A stretch of 64,000 nucleotides of DNA from positions 248,001-312,000 of the forward strand of contig VZRN01002233.1 in the NCBI GenBank assembly GCA_013397935.1. The letters run 5' to 3'. Each line of letters opens with the position of its first letter. The first letter of the stretch is position 1. This document shows positions 25,901 through 30,671 of the stretch, piece by piece. Source of the DNA: Dasyornis broadbenti. Lineage: Eukaryota > Chordata > Aves > Passeriformes > Dasyornithidae. The notes under the pieces are model-generated. The model did no database searches, was not told the DNA's origin, and was given only the letters and a program-made list of their open reading frames with translations. The translations under genes were made by a program, and so were the position numbers.

Positions 25901-27442
25901 TTTCCTGTGCCAGGCTGTCCTCCGGGTTTCCACGGAGCGGGCTGCCGGCAGCACTGTGACTGCGAGCACGGAGCCGGCTGCGACCCCAGCACCGGGCGCT
26001 GCCGGTGTCCCCCGGGGCTGCGGGGTGAGCGCTGTCACACAGGTACCGCCCATGCTCCTGCCCCTTCCCGGCGGGTTCCGAGCGCTGGGCACGCAGTGCA
26101 GGAGCTCCATCCCCCCTTTCACACAGGCTGCAAGGAAGGGACGTACGGCGAGGGGTGCCAGCGGCTCTGTGACTGCCCCAGCGGTGTCCCCTGCGACCCG
26201 GCCACGGGGCGCTGCCTGTGCCCCCCGAGCAAAACCGGCCCCACGTGTGCTGCAGGTGAGCCGAGCCGCAGCTGGGCACGGGAAGGGGACTGTGTGACAG
26301 GGGGTTGGCTCCCAGGATGATGGAAGGGGATTTTTTTCCAGTGTGTGTCCCCTCAGAGAGCAGGAGGGATCTGGACAGCGACACTCACCTTTCTGGCCCG
26401 TTTGTAGTCAGATGTGAATGCAAATCCTCTCCCAGCCTCCAGAGCCCCTGTGTTCAGATTGACGGGGTCGAAAGGCTGAGGATCAAAGGCCGAAGGAACT
26501 TGCTGGTGGCCTGGGGATGCTCTGATGTCCTGTGTCACCACAGCAAGAAGCTCTCTCCGCCTTATCCTGCACCCAGCACAAGCAAACTCTGCCTGCAGCA
26601 TTCCGGGAAGGCTCTGAGCATTCCTGCCTGGCTGCTGCCGTGGGCAACAGCCTGAGCAGCTCTGTGCCCTCTGCAGACTGCCGGCCCTCCCAGTTCGGCC
26701 CCGACTGCCGCCTGCCCTGCCAGTGTGCCCCCAGCAGCTCCTACTGCAACGCCCGCAACGGGCAGTGCCTGTGCCTGAACGGCCACACGGGACACACGTG
26801 CCGCGAAGGTGAGGGGACGGAAGGGACCCAGTGGGGAATCCTGGTGCAGAACCCATGGGGAGGCTGTGCCTGTGCTCGGGCTGCGAGTCCTGCCCCGGGG
26901 GTGGGGTTTGGGAGCAGTAAATCCTCCACATCCAGTTAGGGAAGCACCTGCCTCTTCCCAAGCCCCTCAGTTGGTCTGGCCTGTTTGCTGTTGCTGCAGA
27001 CACGAGGGAGGTTTATGAAGCCTCAGAGATAAAGCTGTTGAGCAGCCTGGCCACAGATGTGCCCCTGGTAAAGCCAGGGCACCAATCCCGCTCTCTGATG
27101 AGCACCCTGGAACACATCCCATGCACCAACCACAGTGGGAACCCACGCTGCCAATTTCTGCCCAAACCATGACTGAAGCTGTCAGCTCAGAGTGACCCTC
27201 GTGGGTGCTGGGCAGTGGGGGTGGGTGGCTGGAGGATCTGACCCAAACCCATAGACTGGGACCAGTGCTCCCAGTGGGGAGGGGAATGGGGAGGAGGCTG
27301 TGCCCCCCAGCAGGGCAGTGGTGTGGAGGGTCAGCCCTGCAGCAGGCACTGACCTGCCCTGTCTTCCCTTCCAGCCACGCAGTCCCTGCCACCCACCAGG
27401 CCACCACCAACCCCAGAGGGGCTCCGGCCAACAGAGAAGTAG
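4826..27442 (+). CDS. MEGF6: MEGF6 (multiple EGF-like domains 6), 3' 32 exons
   Basis: MEGF6 is a secreted or extracellular-matrix protein built almost wholly of EGF modules; its partners are poorly known. Thirty-two exons join in frame to about 1,369 residues plus a stop. Seen: every internal intron is phase 1, so exons of 123-138 nt each carry one EGF cassette. The first six modules match the family's N-terminal set (LNSC, RNPC, DVNEC, RIEMEIVNSC, DINEC, DVDEC). A cysteine-free acidic linker follows, then 24 laminin-type EGFs with C-P-x-G-x-x-G-x-x-C cores, then a 22-residue tail. Module order and the diagnostic segments match mammalian MEGF6 as I remember it. The signal peptide, EMI domain and promoter are outside the window to the left (mammalian protein about 1,540 aa). 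The neighbours ARHGEF16 and PRDM16 match human 1p36 synteny. MEGF10 and MEGF11 are excluded by the linker exon and the synteny. No frameshift or internal stop was seen. Confidence 0.96.
5754..5876 (+). CDS. MEGF6: MEGF6 exon: EGF module 2
   Basis: Acceptor CCGCAG, donor GTAAGT. It encodes RNPCADRNGGCMHRC through CHPGYQLAPDSKACE, with six cysteines in EGF spacing. The module is arginine- and histidine-rich (CHSHRGRARC). Confidence 0.93.
6034..6254 (+). mobile_element. CR1 LINE 3' fragment, sense
   Basis: Typical CR1 3' end: GGTTTAGGCTGAACATCAGG, then GGGCTGCCCAGGGAGGTGG, then GGACTCGATGATCTCAAAGG and the terminal octamer-like repeats GATTCTGTGATTCTGTGA. It is 5'-truncated, as nearly all avian CR1 copies are. 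It lies in a MEGF6 intron. Confidence 0.9.
6464..6586 (+). CDS. MEGF6: MEGF6 exon: calcium-binding EGF module 3
   Basis: Acceptor CCCAG, donor GTGAGT. It begins DVNEC, the calcium-ligand signature. CLNTRGSFKC fits the Asp/Asn beta-hydroxylation consensus of cbEGF domains. It ends CNPGYELGADGKRCY. Confidence 0.94.
6587..8164 (+). other. MEGF6: MEGF6 intron, 1.6 kb
   Basis: The sequence is unremarkable. No exon, RNA gene or recognisable repeat was seen between EGF modules 3 and 4. Confidence 0.6.
8165..8302 (+). CDS. MEGF6: MEGF6 exon: EGF module 4 with family-specific lead-in
   Basis: Acceptor TTCCAG, donor GTAAGG. It encodes RIEMEIVNSCEANNGGC. At 138 nt it is the longest EGF exon here because of the IEMEIVNS lead-in, a segment diagnostic of MEGF6 as recalled from the human protein. 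Confidence 0.94.
8856..8978 (+). CDS. MEGF6: MEGF6 exon: calcium-binding EGF module 5
   Basis: Acceptor TTTAG, donor GTGAGT. It begins DINECDTGSHCCQQDC; the adjacent cysteine pair and the ending DGCGCD are unusual for a cbEGF but characteristic of this MEGF6 module. CYNYPGGYEC fits the beta-hydroxylation consensus. Confidence 0.94.
9764..9886 (+). CDS. MEGF6: MEGF6 exon: calcium-binding EGF module 6
   Basis: Acceptor TTGTAG, donor GTAAGT. It begins DVDECSANNGGCEHTC. CQNQPGSFQC is a beta-hydroxylation consensus. This is the last module before the acidic linker. Confidence 0.94.
10500..10667 (+). CDS. MEGF6: MEGF6 exon: acidic cysteine-free linker
   Basis: Acceptor GCCCAG, donor GTGGGC, 168 nt. 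It encodes STEDTVEALDGRRPVIRPIP, continuing to an acidic stretch (DDYEEEEEEME) and EHTLSEKF. There are no cysteines. It separates the N-terminal EGF set from the laminin-type array and is the best single identifier of MEGF6 against MEGF10/11. Confidence 0.93.
10891..11022 (+). CDS. MEGF6: MEGF6 exon: laminin-type EGF 1
   Basis: Acceptor TTGCAG, donor GTGAGT. It encodes VCLEHTFGPDCSLTCDDC through CPAGWTGILCNQ. It opens the laminin-type array; CxLTCDDC follows the family. Confidence 0.94.
11122..11250 (+). CDS. MEGF6: MEGF6 exon: laminin-type EGF 2
   Basis: Acceptor CCCCAG, donor GTGAGT. It encodes CPAGTFGSNCSQSCRC, then CQNGGTCDPATGAC-type loops ending CQD. Only 99 bp separates it from the previous exon. 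Confidence 0.94.
11251..12643 (+). other. MEGF6: MEGF6 intron, 1.4 kb
   Basis: No coding sequence was seen. Around 11728-11762 there is a small cluster of CCATGG palindromes (TTTCCATGGAAA and flanking copies). Confidence 0.6.
12644..12772 (+). CDS. MEGF6: MEGF6 exon: laminin-type EGF 3
   Basis: Acceptor TTACTAG, donor GTACAC (weak). It encodes GCPKGFFGKHCRKRCNC and ends CDPGLYGRYCHL. CANRGHCHRIYGAC closely follows the corresponding human module. Confidence 0.92.
12891..13025 (+). CDS. MEGF6: MEGF6 exon: laminin-type EGF 4
   Basis: Acceptor CTGCAG, donor GTGAGT, 135 nt. It encodes ACPKWAFGAGCSEECQC, then the module-specific insert LQRNSRDCDARDGSC. A CR1 fragment starts about 40 bp past the donor. 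Confidence 0.94.
13068..13922 (-). mobile_element. CR1 LINE, long 5'-truncated copy, antisense
   Basis: On the minus strand this is the longest CR1 here, about 850 bp. It includes a decayed piece of the reverse-transcriptase ORF C terminus (YSALVRPHLECCVQFWAP at about 13500-13570), then the 3' region (reverse complement of GGGCAGCCCATTCC and of CTAAACCTCCCC). The 3' end faces the exon at 12891-13025. The 344-aa plus-strand open frame across it is not a gene. Confidence 0.93.
14206..14340 (+). CDS. MEGF6: MEGF6 exon: laminin-type EGF 5
   Basis: Acceptor CACAG, donor GTAAGG. It encodes SCDPGYYGDGCKKKCSC and ends CPAGYHGELCDQ. The loop CSPGVSCDPVTGECQQDC keeps an extra pair of residues, as in this human module. 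Confidence 0.93.
14341..16679 (+). other. MEGF6: MEGF6 intron, 2.3 kb
   Basis: No exon was seen. It contains a small antisense CR1 piece at 16440-16550. Otherwise nothing was recognised. Confidence 0.6.
16440..16550 (-). mobile_element. CR1 fragment, antisense
   Basis: Reads AATCATCAAGGTTGGAAAAG, then GACCTTCAAG and AGTCCAACCCCTGACC. This is the reverse complement of a CR1 3' end (CR1 with GGTTGGACTTG). Confidence 0.85.
16680..16805 (+). CDS. MEGF6: MEGF6 exon: laminin-type EGF 6
   Basis: Acceptor CCACAG, donor GTGAGC. It encodes ECPEGTFGPGCQHPCAC, GGAPCDRSTGQC and CPPGWMGHDCAQ. At 126 nt it is the shortest laminin-type module here; the short loop is shared with mammals. Confidence 0.93.
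16806..17747 (+). other. MEGF6: MEGF6 intron, 0.9 kb
   Basis: No coding sequence or repeat was recognised. It has a moderately AT-rich middle section (16900-17250). Confidence 0.6.
17748..17879 (+). CDS. MEGF6: MEGF6 exon: laminin-type EGF 7
   Basis: Acceptor CTCCAG, donor GTGAGT. It encodes ACPEGLWGPGCQEICPDC and CLCPPGYTGQRCQD. The QEICP core matches the human module. Confidence 0.94.
18307..18435 (+). CDS. MEGF6: MEGF6 exon: laminin-type EGF 8
   Basis: Acceptor TGGCAG, donor GTACGG. It encodes VCPPGWFGPACQLSCSC, GNEGHCHPVTGTC and CPPGWTGHHCQR. Confidence 0.94.
18728..18859 (+). CDS. MEGF6: MEGF6 exon: laminin-type EGF 9
   Basis: Acceptor TTCCAG, donor GTGAGT. It encodes ACDMGRWGPDCAHSCNC, SNSDGSCSAESGQC and CEAGFTGSRCEQ. 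CNCS is a possible N-glycosylation position in the second loop. Confidence 0.94.
19165..19293 (+). CDS. MEGF6: MEGF6 exon: laminin-type EGF 10
   Basis: Acceptor TTCCAG, donor GTGAGT. It encodes KCPEGWFGLSCRHQCQC, DNGATCDHVSGAC and CSPGWRGTFCEH. Confidence 0.94.
19855..19983 (+). CDS. MEGF6: MEGF6 exon: laminin-type EGF 11
   Basis: Acceptor CACAG, donor GTAGGT. It encodes ACPDGFYGLECRQACDC, LNGAHCDPVTGQC and CPPGWTGPRCGQ. Confidence 0.94.
20422..20550 (+). CDS. MEGF6: MEGF6 exon: laminin-type EGF 12
   Basis: Acceptor CTGCAG, donor GTAACC. It encodes ACQENRYGQNCSQTCHC, FNNATCSHVSGRC and CSEGWTGPTCQQ. NCS and NAT are potential N-glycosylation sequons. Confidence 0.93.
20822..20950 (+). CDS. 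MEGF6: MEGF6 exon: laminin-type EGF 13
   Basis: Acceptor CTCAG, donor GTGAGG. It encodes ACPTGFYGKNCQQRCLC, QNGGTCDPATGAC and CPAGWTGLACEL. Confidence 0.94.
21071..21140 (+). repeat. G-rich minisatellite
   Basis: Imperfect 8-10 bp units (GGTGGGAGCTGGGA / GGAGGGTGGG) with many G3-G4 runs on the sense strand. The array ends 33 bp before the acceptor of the exon at 21174. It has G-quadruplex potential in the MEGF6 pre-mRNA. Confidence 0.85.
21174..21302 (+). CDS. MEGF6: MEGF6 exon: laminin-type EGF 14
   Basis: Acceptor CCCAG, donor GTAAGT. It encodes ACAQGQHGLDCQQRCEC, QHGGLCERQTGHC and CQPGWTGGKCERR, with all cysteines present. A G-run minisatellite lies immediately upstream in the intron (21071-21140). 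Confidence 0.93.
21484..21560 (-). mobile_element. CR1 3'-end fragment, antisense
   Basis: Reads ACAGAATCACAGAGGGGTTT, then GGGTGGGAAGGGACCTTAAA. This is the reverse complement of the CR1 3' terminus. Confidence 0.88.
22546..22593 (+). other. Perfect 18-bp inverted repeat (hairpin) near splice acceptor
   Basis: Left arm CACGGGGGAGAGTACAAG (22546-22563), loop ATTTTTGCACAA (12 nt), right arm CTTGTACTCTCCCCCGTG (22576-22593). The arms are perfect reverse complements. The foot of the hairpin is 18 nt from the exon that starts at 22612, so it occupies the branch-point region. Confidence 0.95.
22612..22740 (+). CDS. MEGF6: MEGF6 exon: laminin-type EGF 15
   Basis: The acceptor is a weak CCCTGAAG; the donor is GTGAGA. 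It encodes PCPEGLFGARCEELCDC, GDNVSCHHVTGAC and CPRGWRGRRCEK. An 18-bp perfect hairpin (22546-22593) ends 18 bp before this exon. Confidence 0.93.
22976..23104 (+). CDS. MEGF6: MEGF6 exon: laminin-type EGF 16
   Basis: Acceptor CCACAG, donor GTACGG. It encodes ACLPGFFGKNCASRCSC, PLGVPCHHVTGQC and CPPGLTGAGCEK. Confidence 0.94.
23737..23868 (+). CDS. MEGF6: MEGF6 exon: laminin-type EGF 17
   Basis: Acceptor TCACAG, donor GTGAGT. It encodes SCLPGTFGEGCAQICQC, AGATQECHPVTGAC and CPPGFHGPTCQL. The one-residue-longer loop (132 nt exon) is shared with the mammalian counterpart. Confidence 0.94.
24162..24290 (+). CDS. MEGF6: MEGF6 exon: laminin-type EGF 18
   Basis: Acceptor CTCAG, donor GTGAGT. It encodes ECSPGWYGRDCERPCQC, KNGGQCDPALGMC and CPAGFIGADCGI. 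Confidence 0.94.
24495..24614 (+). mobile_element. CR1 3'-end fragment, sense
   Basis: Reads GGTGTCCCTGGCCATTGCAG, then GATGATCTTTAAGGTCTC, TTCCAACCCCAACCATTCCA and TGATTCTGTGAT. A short CR1 copy in a MEGF6 intron. Confidence 0.9.
24732..24860 (+). CDS. MEGF6: MEGF6 exon: laminin-type EGF 19, GC donor
   Basis: Acceptor CTCCAG. It encodes GCPAGRYGQDCAGLCSC, GAGAPCDPITGDC and CPPGRAGPTCQQ. The 5' splice site is AAG|GCAAGC, a GC-AG intron. The frame and the 129-nt cassette length require this position, and no in-frame GT is nearby. Confidence 0.92.
25000..25128 (+). CDS. MEGF6: MEGF6 exon: laminin-type EGF 20
   Basis: Acceptor CCGCAG, donor GTAAAC. It encodes GCEKQRYGVGCQQSCSC, HNGGLCDTADGSC and CAPGWTGKSCEL. 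The intron before it is only 139 bp and starts with GC. Confidence 0.94.
   Translation, partial: VVRSSATGWAASRAAPATTGGSVTQPTAPARVRRGGQGNPAN
25296..25424 (+). CDS. MEGF6: MEGF6 exon: laminin-type EGF 21
   Basis: Acceptor CCGCAG, donor GTGAGT. It encodes ECPPGSYGAGCQQRCSC, LHNATCDPATGTC and CPAGYYGPLCEH. NAT is a possible N-glycosylation sequon, conserved in position with the human NNST loop. Confidence 0.94.
25914..26042 (+). CDS. MEGF6: MEGF6 exon: laminin-type EGF 22
   Basis: Acceptor TGCCAG, donor GTACCG. It encodes SCPPGFHGAGCRQHCDC, EHGAGCDPSTGRC and CPPGLRGERCHT. Confidence 0.94.
26127..26255 (+). CDS. MEGF6: MEGF6 exon: laminin-type EGF 23
   Basis: Acceptor CACAG, donor GTGAGC; the upstream intron is only 84 bp. 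It encodes GCKEGTYGEGCQRLCDC, PSGVPCDPATGRC and CPPSKTGPTCAA, with S-K replacing the usual G-x in the last loop. Confidence 0.93.
26677..26808 (+). CDS. MEGF6: MEGF6 exon: laminin-type EGF 24 (last module)
   Basis: Acceptor CTGCAG, donor GTGAGG. It encodes DCRPSQFGPDCRLPCQC, APSSSYCNARNGQC and CLNGHTGHTCRE. It corresponds to the last human EGF before the C-terminal tail. Confidence 0.93.
27375..27442 (+). CDS. MEGF6: MEGF6 terminal exon: C-terminal tail and stop
   Basis: Acceptor CTTCCAG. The split codon gives A, then TQSLPPTRPPPTPEGLRPTE, then K and TAG at 27440-27442. The tail is proline/threonine-rich and free of cysteines. It is shorter than the human tail and not recognisably alignable to it, so the call rests on the intact splice site, the phase and the position after the last EGF. 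Confidence 0.78.
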
Positions 27443-28554
27443 GTCCTGCTCCGGGGAGCACTCCCTTGGTTTAACCAAGCAGCCACCTGGAGAAGCCAAT
27501 GACCTGTAATGAACTCATTCGTGAGCCACATGAGCAGCTCTCGTCTCCTGACAGCCCCAGCTGCTGCTTTTGGGGTGGTCTGAGTGGGACTGAAGCTCCC
27601 AGTATAACCAGTTCACTGTGCCAGCGCGGGCTGGCCCTGAGGACACGTGTGCCAACACCAGTGCATGCCTTTGGCCGGAGACCAGAAGGACTGGTTCAGA
27701 AGGGATCAATTCTGGTCAGGGGACAGTGGACTTTGACAGCTCTTGACACATTGCTGGCCTTCATCTTTTGGGTGCTGGGCTTGGGGAGGGGGCTGAAATC
27801 GTGGTCCAAATCAGGTATTTATGCAACAATATTTATGGGAAGCTGTACCACAGTGTTGTCAGGACTGACAGCTGACAGTGCCCAGCTCTCCGGAGATGGG
27901 GCCACCTGTGGATGTACACCTCACTTGAATTATTTTTTTAAATTTGAATTTACCATAGTTTTTTTTACTGTAAATGACCATTTGCCAGGGGAAAACATGC
28001 TGGGCTCCAGCATTTGACTGTAGAGCTGGTGCTTCCTCACCAACAGCACACGCTGTGCTGGACAAGCTTGGCAGGGGCCTGGAGCCTGTTCTTCGTGCCA
28101 GGAGCTTGTCAGGCCATGGAGCTGCACATGTCACTTCAAGAAAAAGGAAGCCCAAATCAAGTGTGGCAATCAGAGATCCTGCGTGGATGGAGACAAAGTG
28201 CTCAAACATCTGGTCAATGCAAATCCCAACTGGAATATCCTCACCCCAGCCCTGACCCCTGAGTTATTTTGCCATTCCTGTCATAGCCAGGAGCTGGGAA
28301 GGGGATGAAGGCAGGAGGACCAGCCAGCTCCTGGCTTGATGATGAGTGTGGAGTCATGGAAAAGCCTTGGCTGCCACCTGCAGCACGGGGAAATGTCACC
28401 ACTCCAGTGGCTCTGCTCCAATGTCACCCCACCAATGCCATCACCCCAACCACAGCCCAGGGCCCCCTTTGTATTTGCACAAAGCCCTTGGGCAGGTGAA
28501 GTCTGAGCCCTGGGACTGTCAGAGGAGCCTTGGCTCTGTGGAGGAGAGGGACAG

Positions 28555-28650
28555 CCCTGCCCTACCCTGTCCTGTTCCCTCCTGCCCCATCCTGTCCTGT
28601 CTCCTCCTGTCCCCTCCTGTCCTGTCCCCTCCTGTCCCATCCCGTCCCCA
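28555..28650 (+). repeat. CCTGTCC-type simple tandem array
   Basis: Irregular repeats of CCTGTCC and CCTCCTGTCC on the plus strand. The related array of the other arm lies at 46429-46482 (GGACAGGA) and differs in copy number. Confidence 0.85.
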
Positions 28651-28723
28651 CTCCAGCGGCTGCAGCACAGCCCTGCCCAGGCACTTGGCCTTTAAATTAT
28701 TCCCACAGGGGCCAACTGAAAAT

Positions 28724-28729
28724 AATAAA
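28724..28729 (+). other. MEGF6: Candidate MEGF6 proximal poly(A) signal
   Basis: AATAAA within AATAATAAAAGAAC, followed by T-rich sequence. It is part of the duplicated core and identical in the PRDM16 arm. Confidence 0.5.
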
Positions 28730-28891
28730 AGAACTGTTTCTTTTCCTGATGGAATTTATTTTAATCTGTATATAACTTGTAATTTTGGGCTAATTCCTTT
28801 CTTATTTTATTTCTTCCTTAACTTTTTTTTTTTTTTTTGCATTAATTATCATTCTTGTGAAGAAATCATGTTAATATAAGTATGTAGTGAA

Positions 28892-28899
28892 GGACCAAA
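28892..28899 (+). promoter_or_regulatory. miR-133 8-mer seed match, MEGF6 side
   Basis: GGACCAAA, complementary to the miR-133 seed with A opposite position 1. It lies in the duplicated core in MEGF6 sense orientation. It can act only if the MEGF6 transcript extends past 28900. Confidence 0.6.
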
Positions 28900-29405
28900 A
28901 TCGTGTTGTTGAGGTTGGATGTTGGATCAGCAGGGAGCAGGAAGATTTTGTCCATTTGTGCCAAATGACCCCAGTCAGTGCTGCCAGTGGTGCTGCCGAT
29001 TCTCCAGACAATCATCCCTTGGCTCCCTTTCCCTTCAAGTGCCCGGGGCATTGGAGGAAGGTTCCAGTGATTGGGAGCAGCACAGGAGGAAGAGGAGGAG
29101 GAGGCCAGTGGAGGTGCTCTGCCTTGAAGGCCTGCTCCAGGAGAGCTTGGAAATGGCCTTAAAAATGGAGATCGATCCATCCTGCCCCATTCCAGCACAA
29201 AGCTGAGCTGCAGCTGCTCAGAGCAATCCACATCTGATCATGGGACTGCAGCAACCCTGTACCTGTATTTTTATATATTGTTCTTTTCCTGTCCGTATTT
29301 CTTAATGCAGTTTGTTTGCTTCCTCTTTTCTTGCACTGCCTCCCTTTTTGAATCTTCTTTAATTTAGCACTGATGAAAAATGTTACTTTCTCCACAGTTA
29401 AGAGA

Positions 29406-29411
29406 AATAAA
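29406..29411 (+). other. MEGF6: Candidate MEGF6 distal poly(A) signal
   Basis: AATAAA in AGAGAAATAAACAG. It would end MEGF6 near 29430, leaving about 260 bp to the ARHGEF16 3' end. Confidence 0.45.
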
Positions 29412-29689
29412 CAGAAAGCCTGGCTGAGTTTCTACTTACCTTGTCTCTCTCAGTCAAATACAGCCGACACCTGCTCCAGATGACAGCAGGCTGGCACTCA
29501 GGGGCTCTGGAGGGTCTCTCATGAGATGCACACATTTTGTGAGAACATGCAGAGGCCCCAGAGATGCCACCAGCAGAATGGAGCTTCTTTTTAGGGCTGA
29601 TAGCAGGACAGCCTGGCTCCTTGGATGGGACACAGAGCTGTTGTGCTCAGGGGCAGCTGTCACCACTAGGGGAGGACACGTGGTTCATT

Positions 29690-30531
29690 GGTATCCAAGA
29701 ATTTATTGCTACCTTAATTTATAGTTTAACAGTTTGATCACAACAGACCTTACATCAACGTGAATGTGAAGCTGGCAGTGTGTGGGGCTGGCTCACCCCA
29801 AAATTGTAGCTGCCATGTCCCCTCCATGGGGTGTGAGGGGCTGAGCCCCGGGCAGAGCCCCCTCCCCACTTTGGGAGGAGGGAAAGGCAGGTGGGAGCTG
29901 CAGCCCTGCTCCTCATCCTGCCCCTGCTTCCCCCTCTACCTGGAGCATATCCCATTCCTGGCCCCAGAGCTGACTCCATGGGAACAACTCTGGCATCAGG
30001 TATTTTAGCAAGTGACCAAAAGGTGTCTGACATCACCTCAAGGCTCTGCCCAAAGGGACCAAGAATTATTGTGGGGGCAGAGACAAAAAAGACAGAAACA
30101 GGAGGGAAAGCTGGGTCGAGGAATAAGCCAGGGGTTTAAGTTCCTAACAATCCATGATTGGGGCGTGCTCTCCCCACGCCAGGCGTGCAGCAGGCACTGG
30201 CAGGGATGGAGACAGTGGCACGGGCACCTCAGAGCCCGGAGCAGCCACAGCCTTTCCAGCCTGAGCCAAGCCCTGGGCTGCTCCCAGAGCCTGTTCCGGG
30301 TCAGCGATGCCAGCGCTGCCAGGAGCGCCCGGCGCCAGCTCTGCCGTGCCGGAGCTGCTGTGTCACAGCTGTCACCCAGCCCCGTCCTGGGCTATCAGAT
30401 CTGCCAGCCGAGACAAGCACGGTTCATGAAGAAAAGCTCTGCTGTTCCCTTCTCTCCATGGGCTCAGTCTGCAGAGGTCTGGAGGTCCCTGAGGCAGCTC
30501 CCTGAGGCAGAGGGCTCTCTCTGTGCTGTCC
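29690..30531 (-). other. ARHGEF16: ARHGEF16 3' UTR (inferred)
   Basis: On the minus strand, sequence after the stop runs about 0.8 kb to an AATAAA (reverse complement of TTTATT at 29702-29707). No coding sequence was seen. Confidence 0.5.
29702..29707 (-). other. ARHGEF16: Candidate ARHGEF16 poly(A) signal
   Basis: AATAAA on the minus strand in GGTAGCAATAAATTC. It is the first canonical hexamer found downstream of the stop codon. Confidence 0.5.
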
Positions 30532-30671
30532 CTACACGTCGGTCTCGATGCGCAGCCGCTCCATGCGCCGCACGTTGCCCTCGGCAGCCACGCGGCTCGT
30601 GATGGGCCTGGCACAGGCCTGGGGGAACCAGCCCCGCTCCCCGTCCCGCAGCCGCTCCCCCCAGCACCAGC
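30532..30671 (-). CDS. ARHGEF16: ARHGEF16 terminal exon: SH3 part 2, PDZ ligand, stop
   Basis: 140 nt including TAG (30532-30534). Acceptor CTCCCAG. It encodes GWCWGERLRDGERGWFPQAC, then ARPITSRVAAEGNVRRMERL and RIETDV. The C-terminal T-D-V fits a class I PDZ ligand. Confidence 0.95.

Larger units (their letters stand above)
28472..29236 (+). repeat. Left arm of 760-bp inverted duplication
   Basis: Matches the reverse complement of 45804-46563. It runs from TATTTGCACAAAGC to AGAGCAATCCACATCTG. A core of about 430 bp (about 28651-29080) shows roughly three substitutions plus a poly-T length change (16 against 14). The outer parts are much more diverged, with indels in the CCTGTCC tract and near 29196. 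The sense strand equals the PRDM16-sense strand of the other arm. Confidence 0.93.
27443..29430 (+). other. MEGF6: MEGF6 3' UTR and flank
   Basis: No coding sequence is supported after the stop. Two candidate poly(A) signals are seen on the plus strand: AATAAA at 28724-28729 (inside the inverted-repeat arm) and at 29406-29411. Which is used cannot be told from sequence. The left arm of the large inverted duplication (28472-29236) occupies most of the distal part. Confidence 0.55.

Noticed and set aside
28919..29206. 95-aa frame shared with a 135-aa frame in the other inverted arm (LDQQGAGRFC...)
   Set aside because: The shared open frame is expected from near-identical DNA; it is in 3' UTRs, has purine-tract indels and no known domain.
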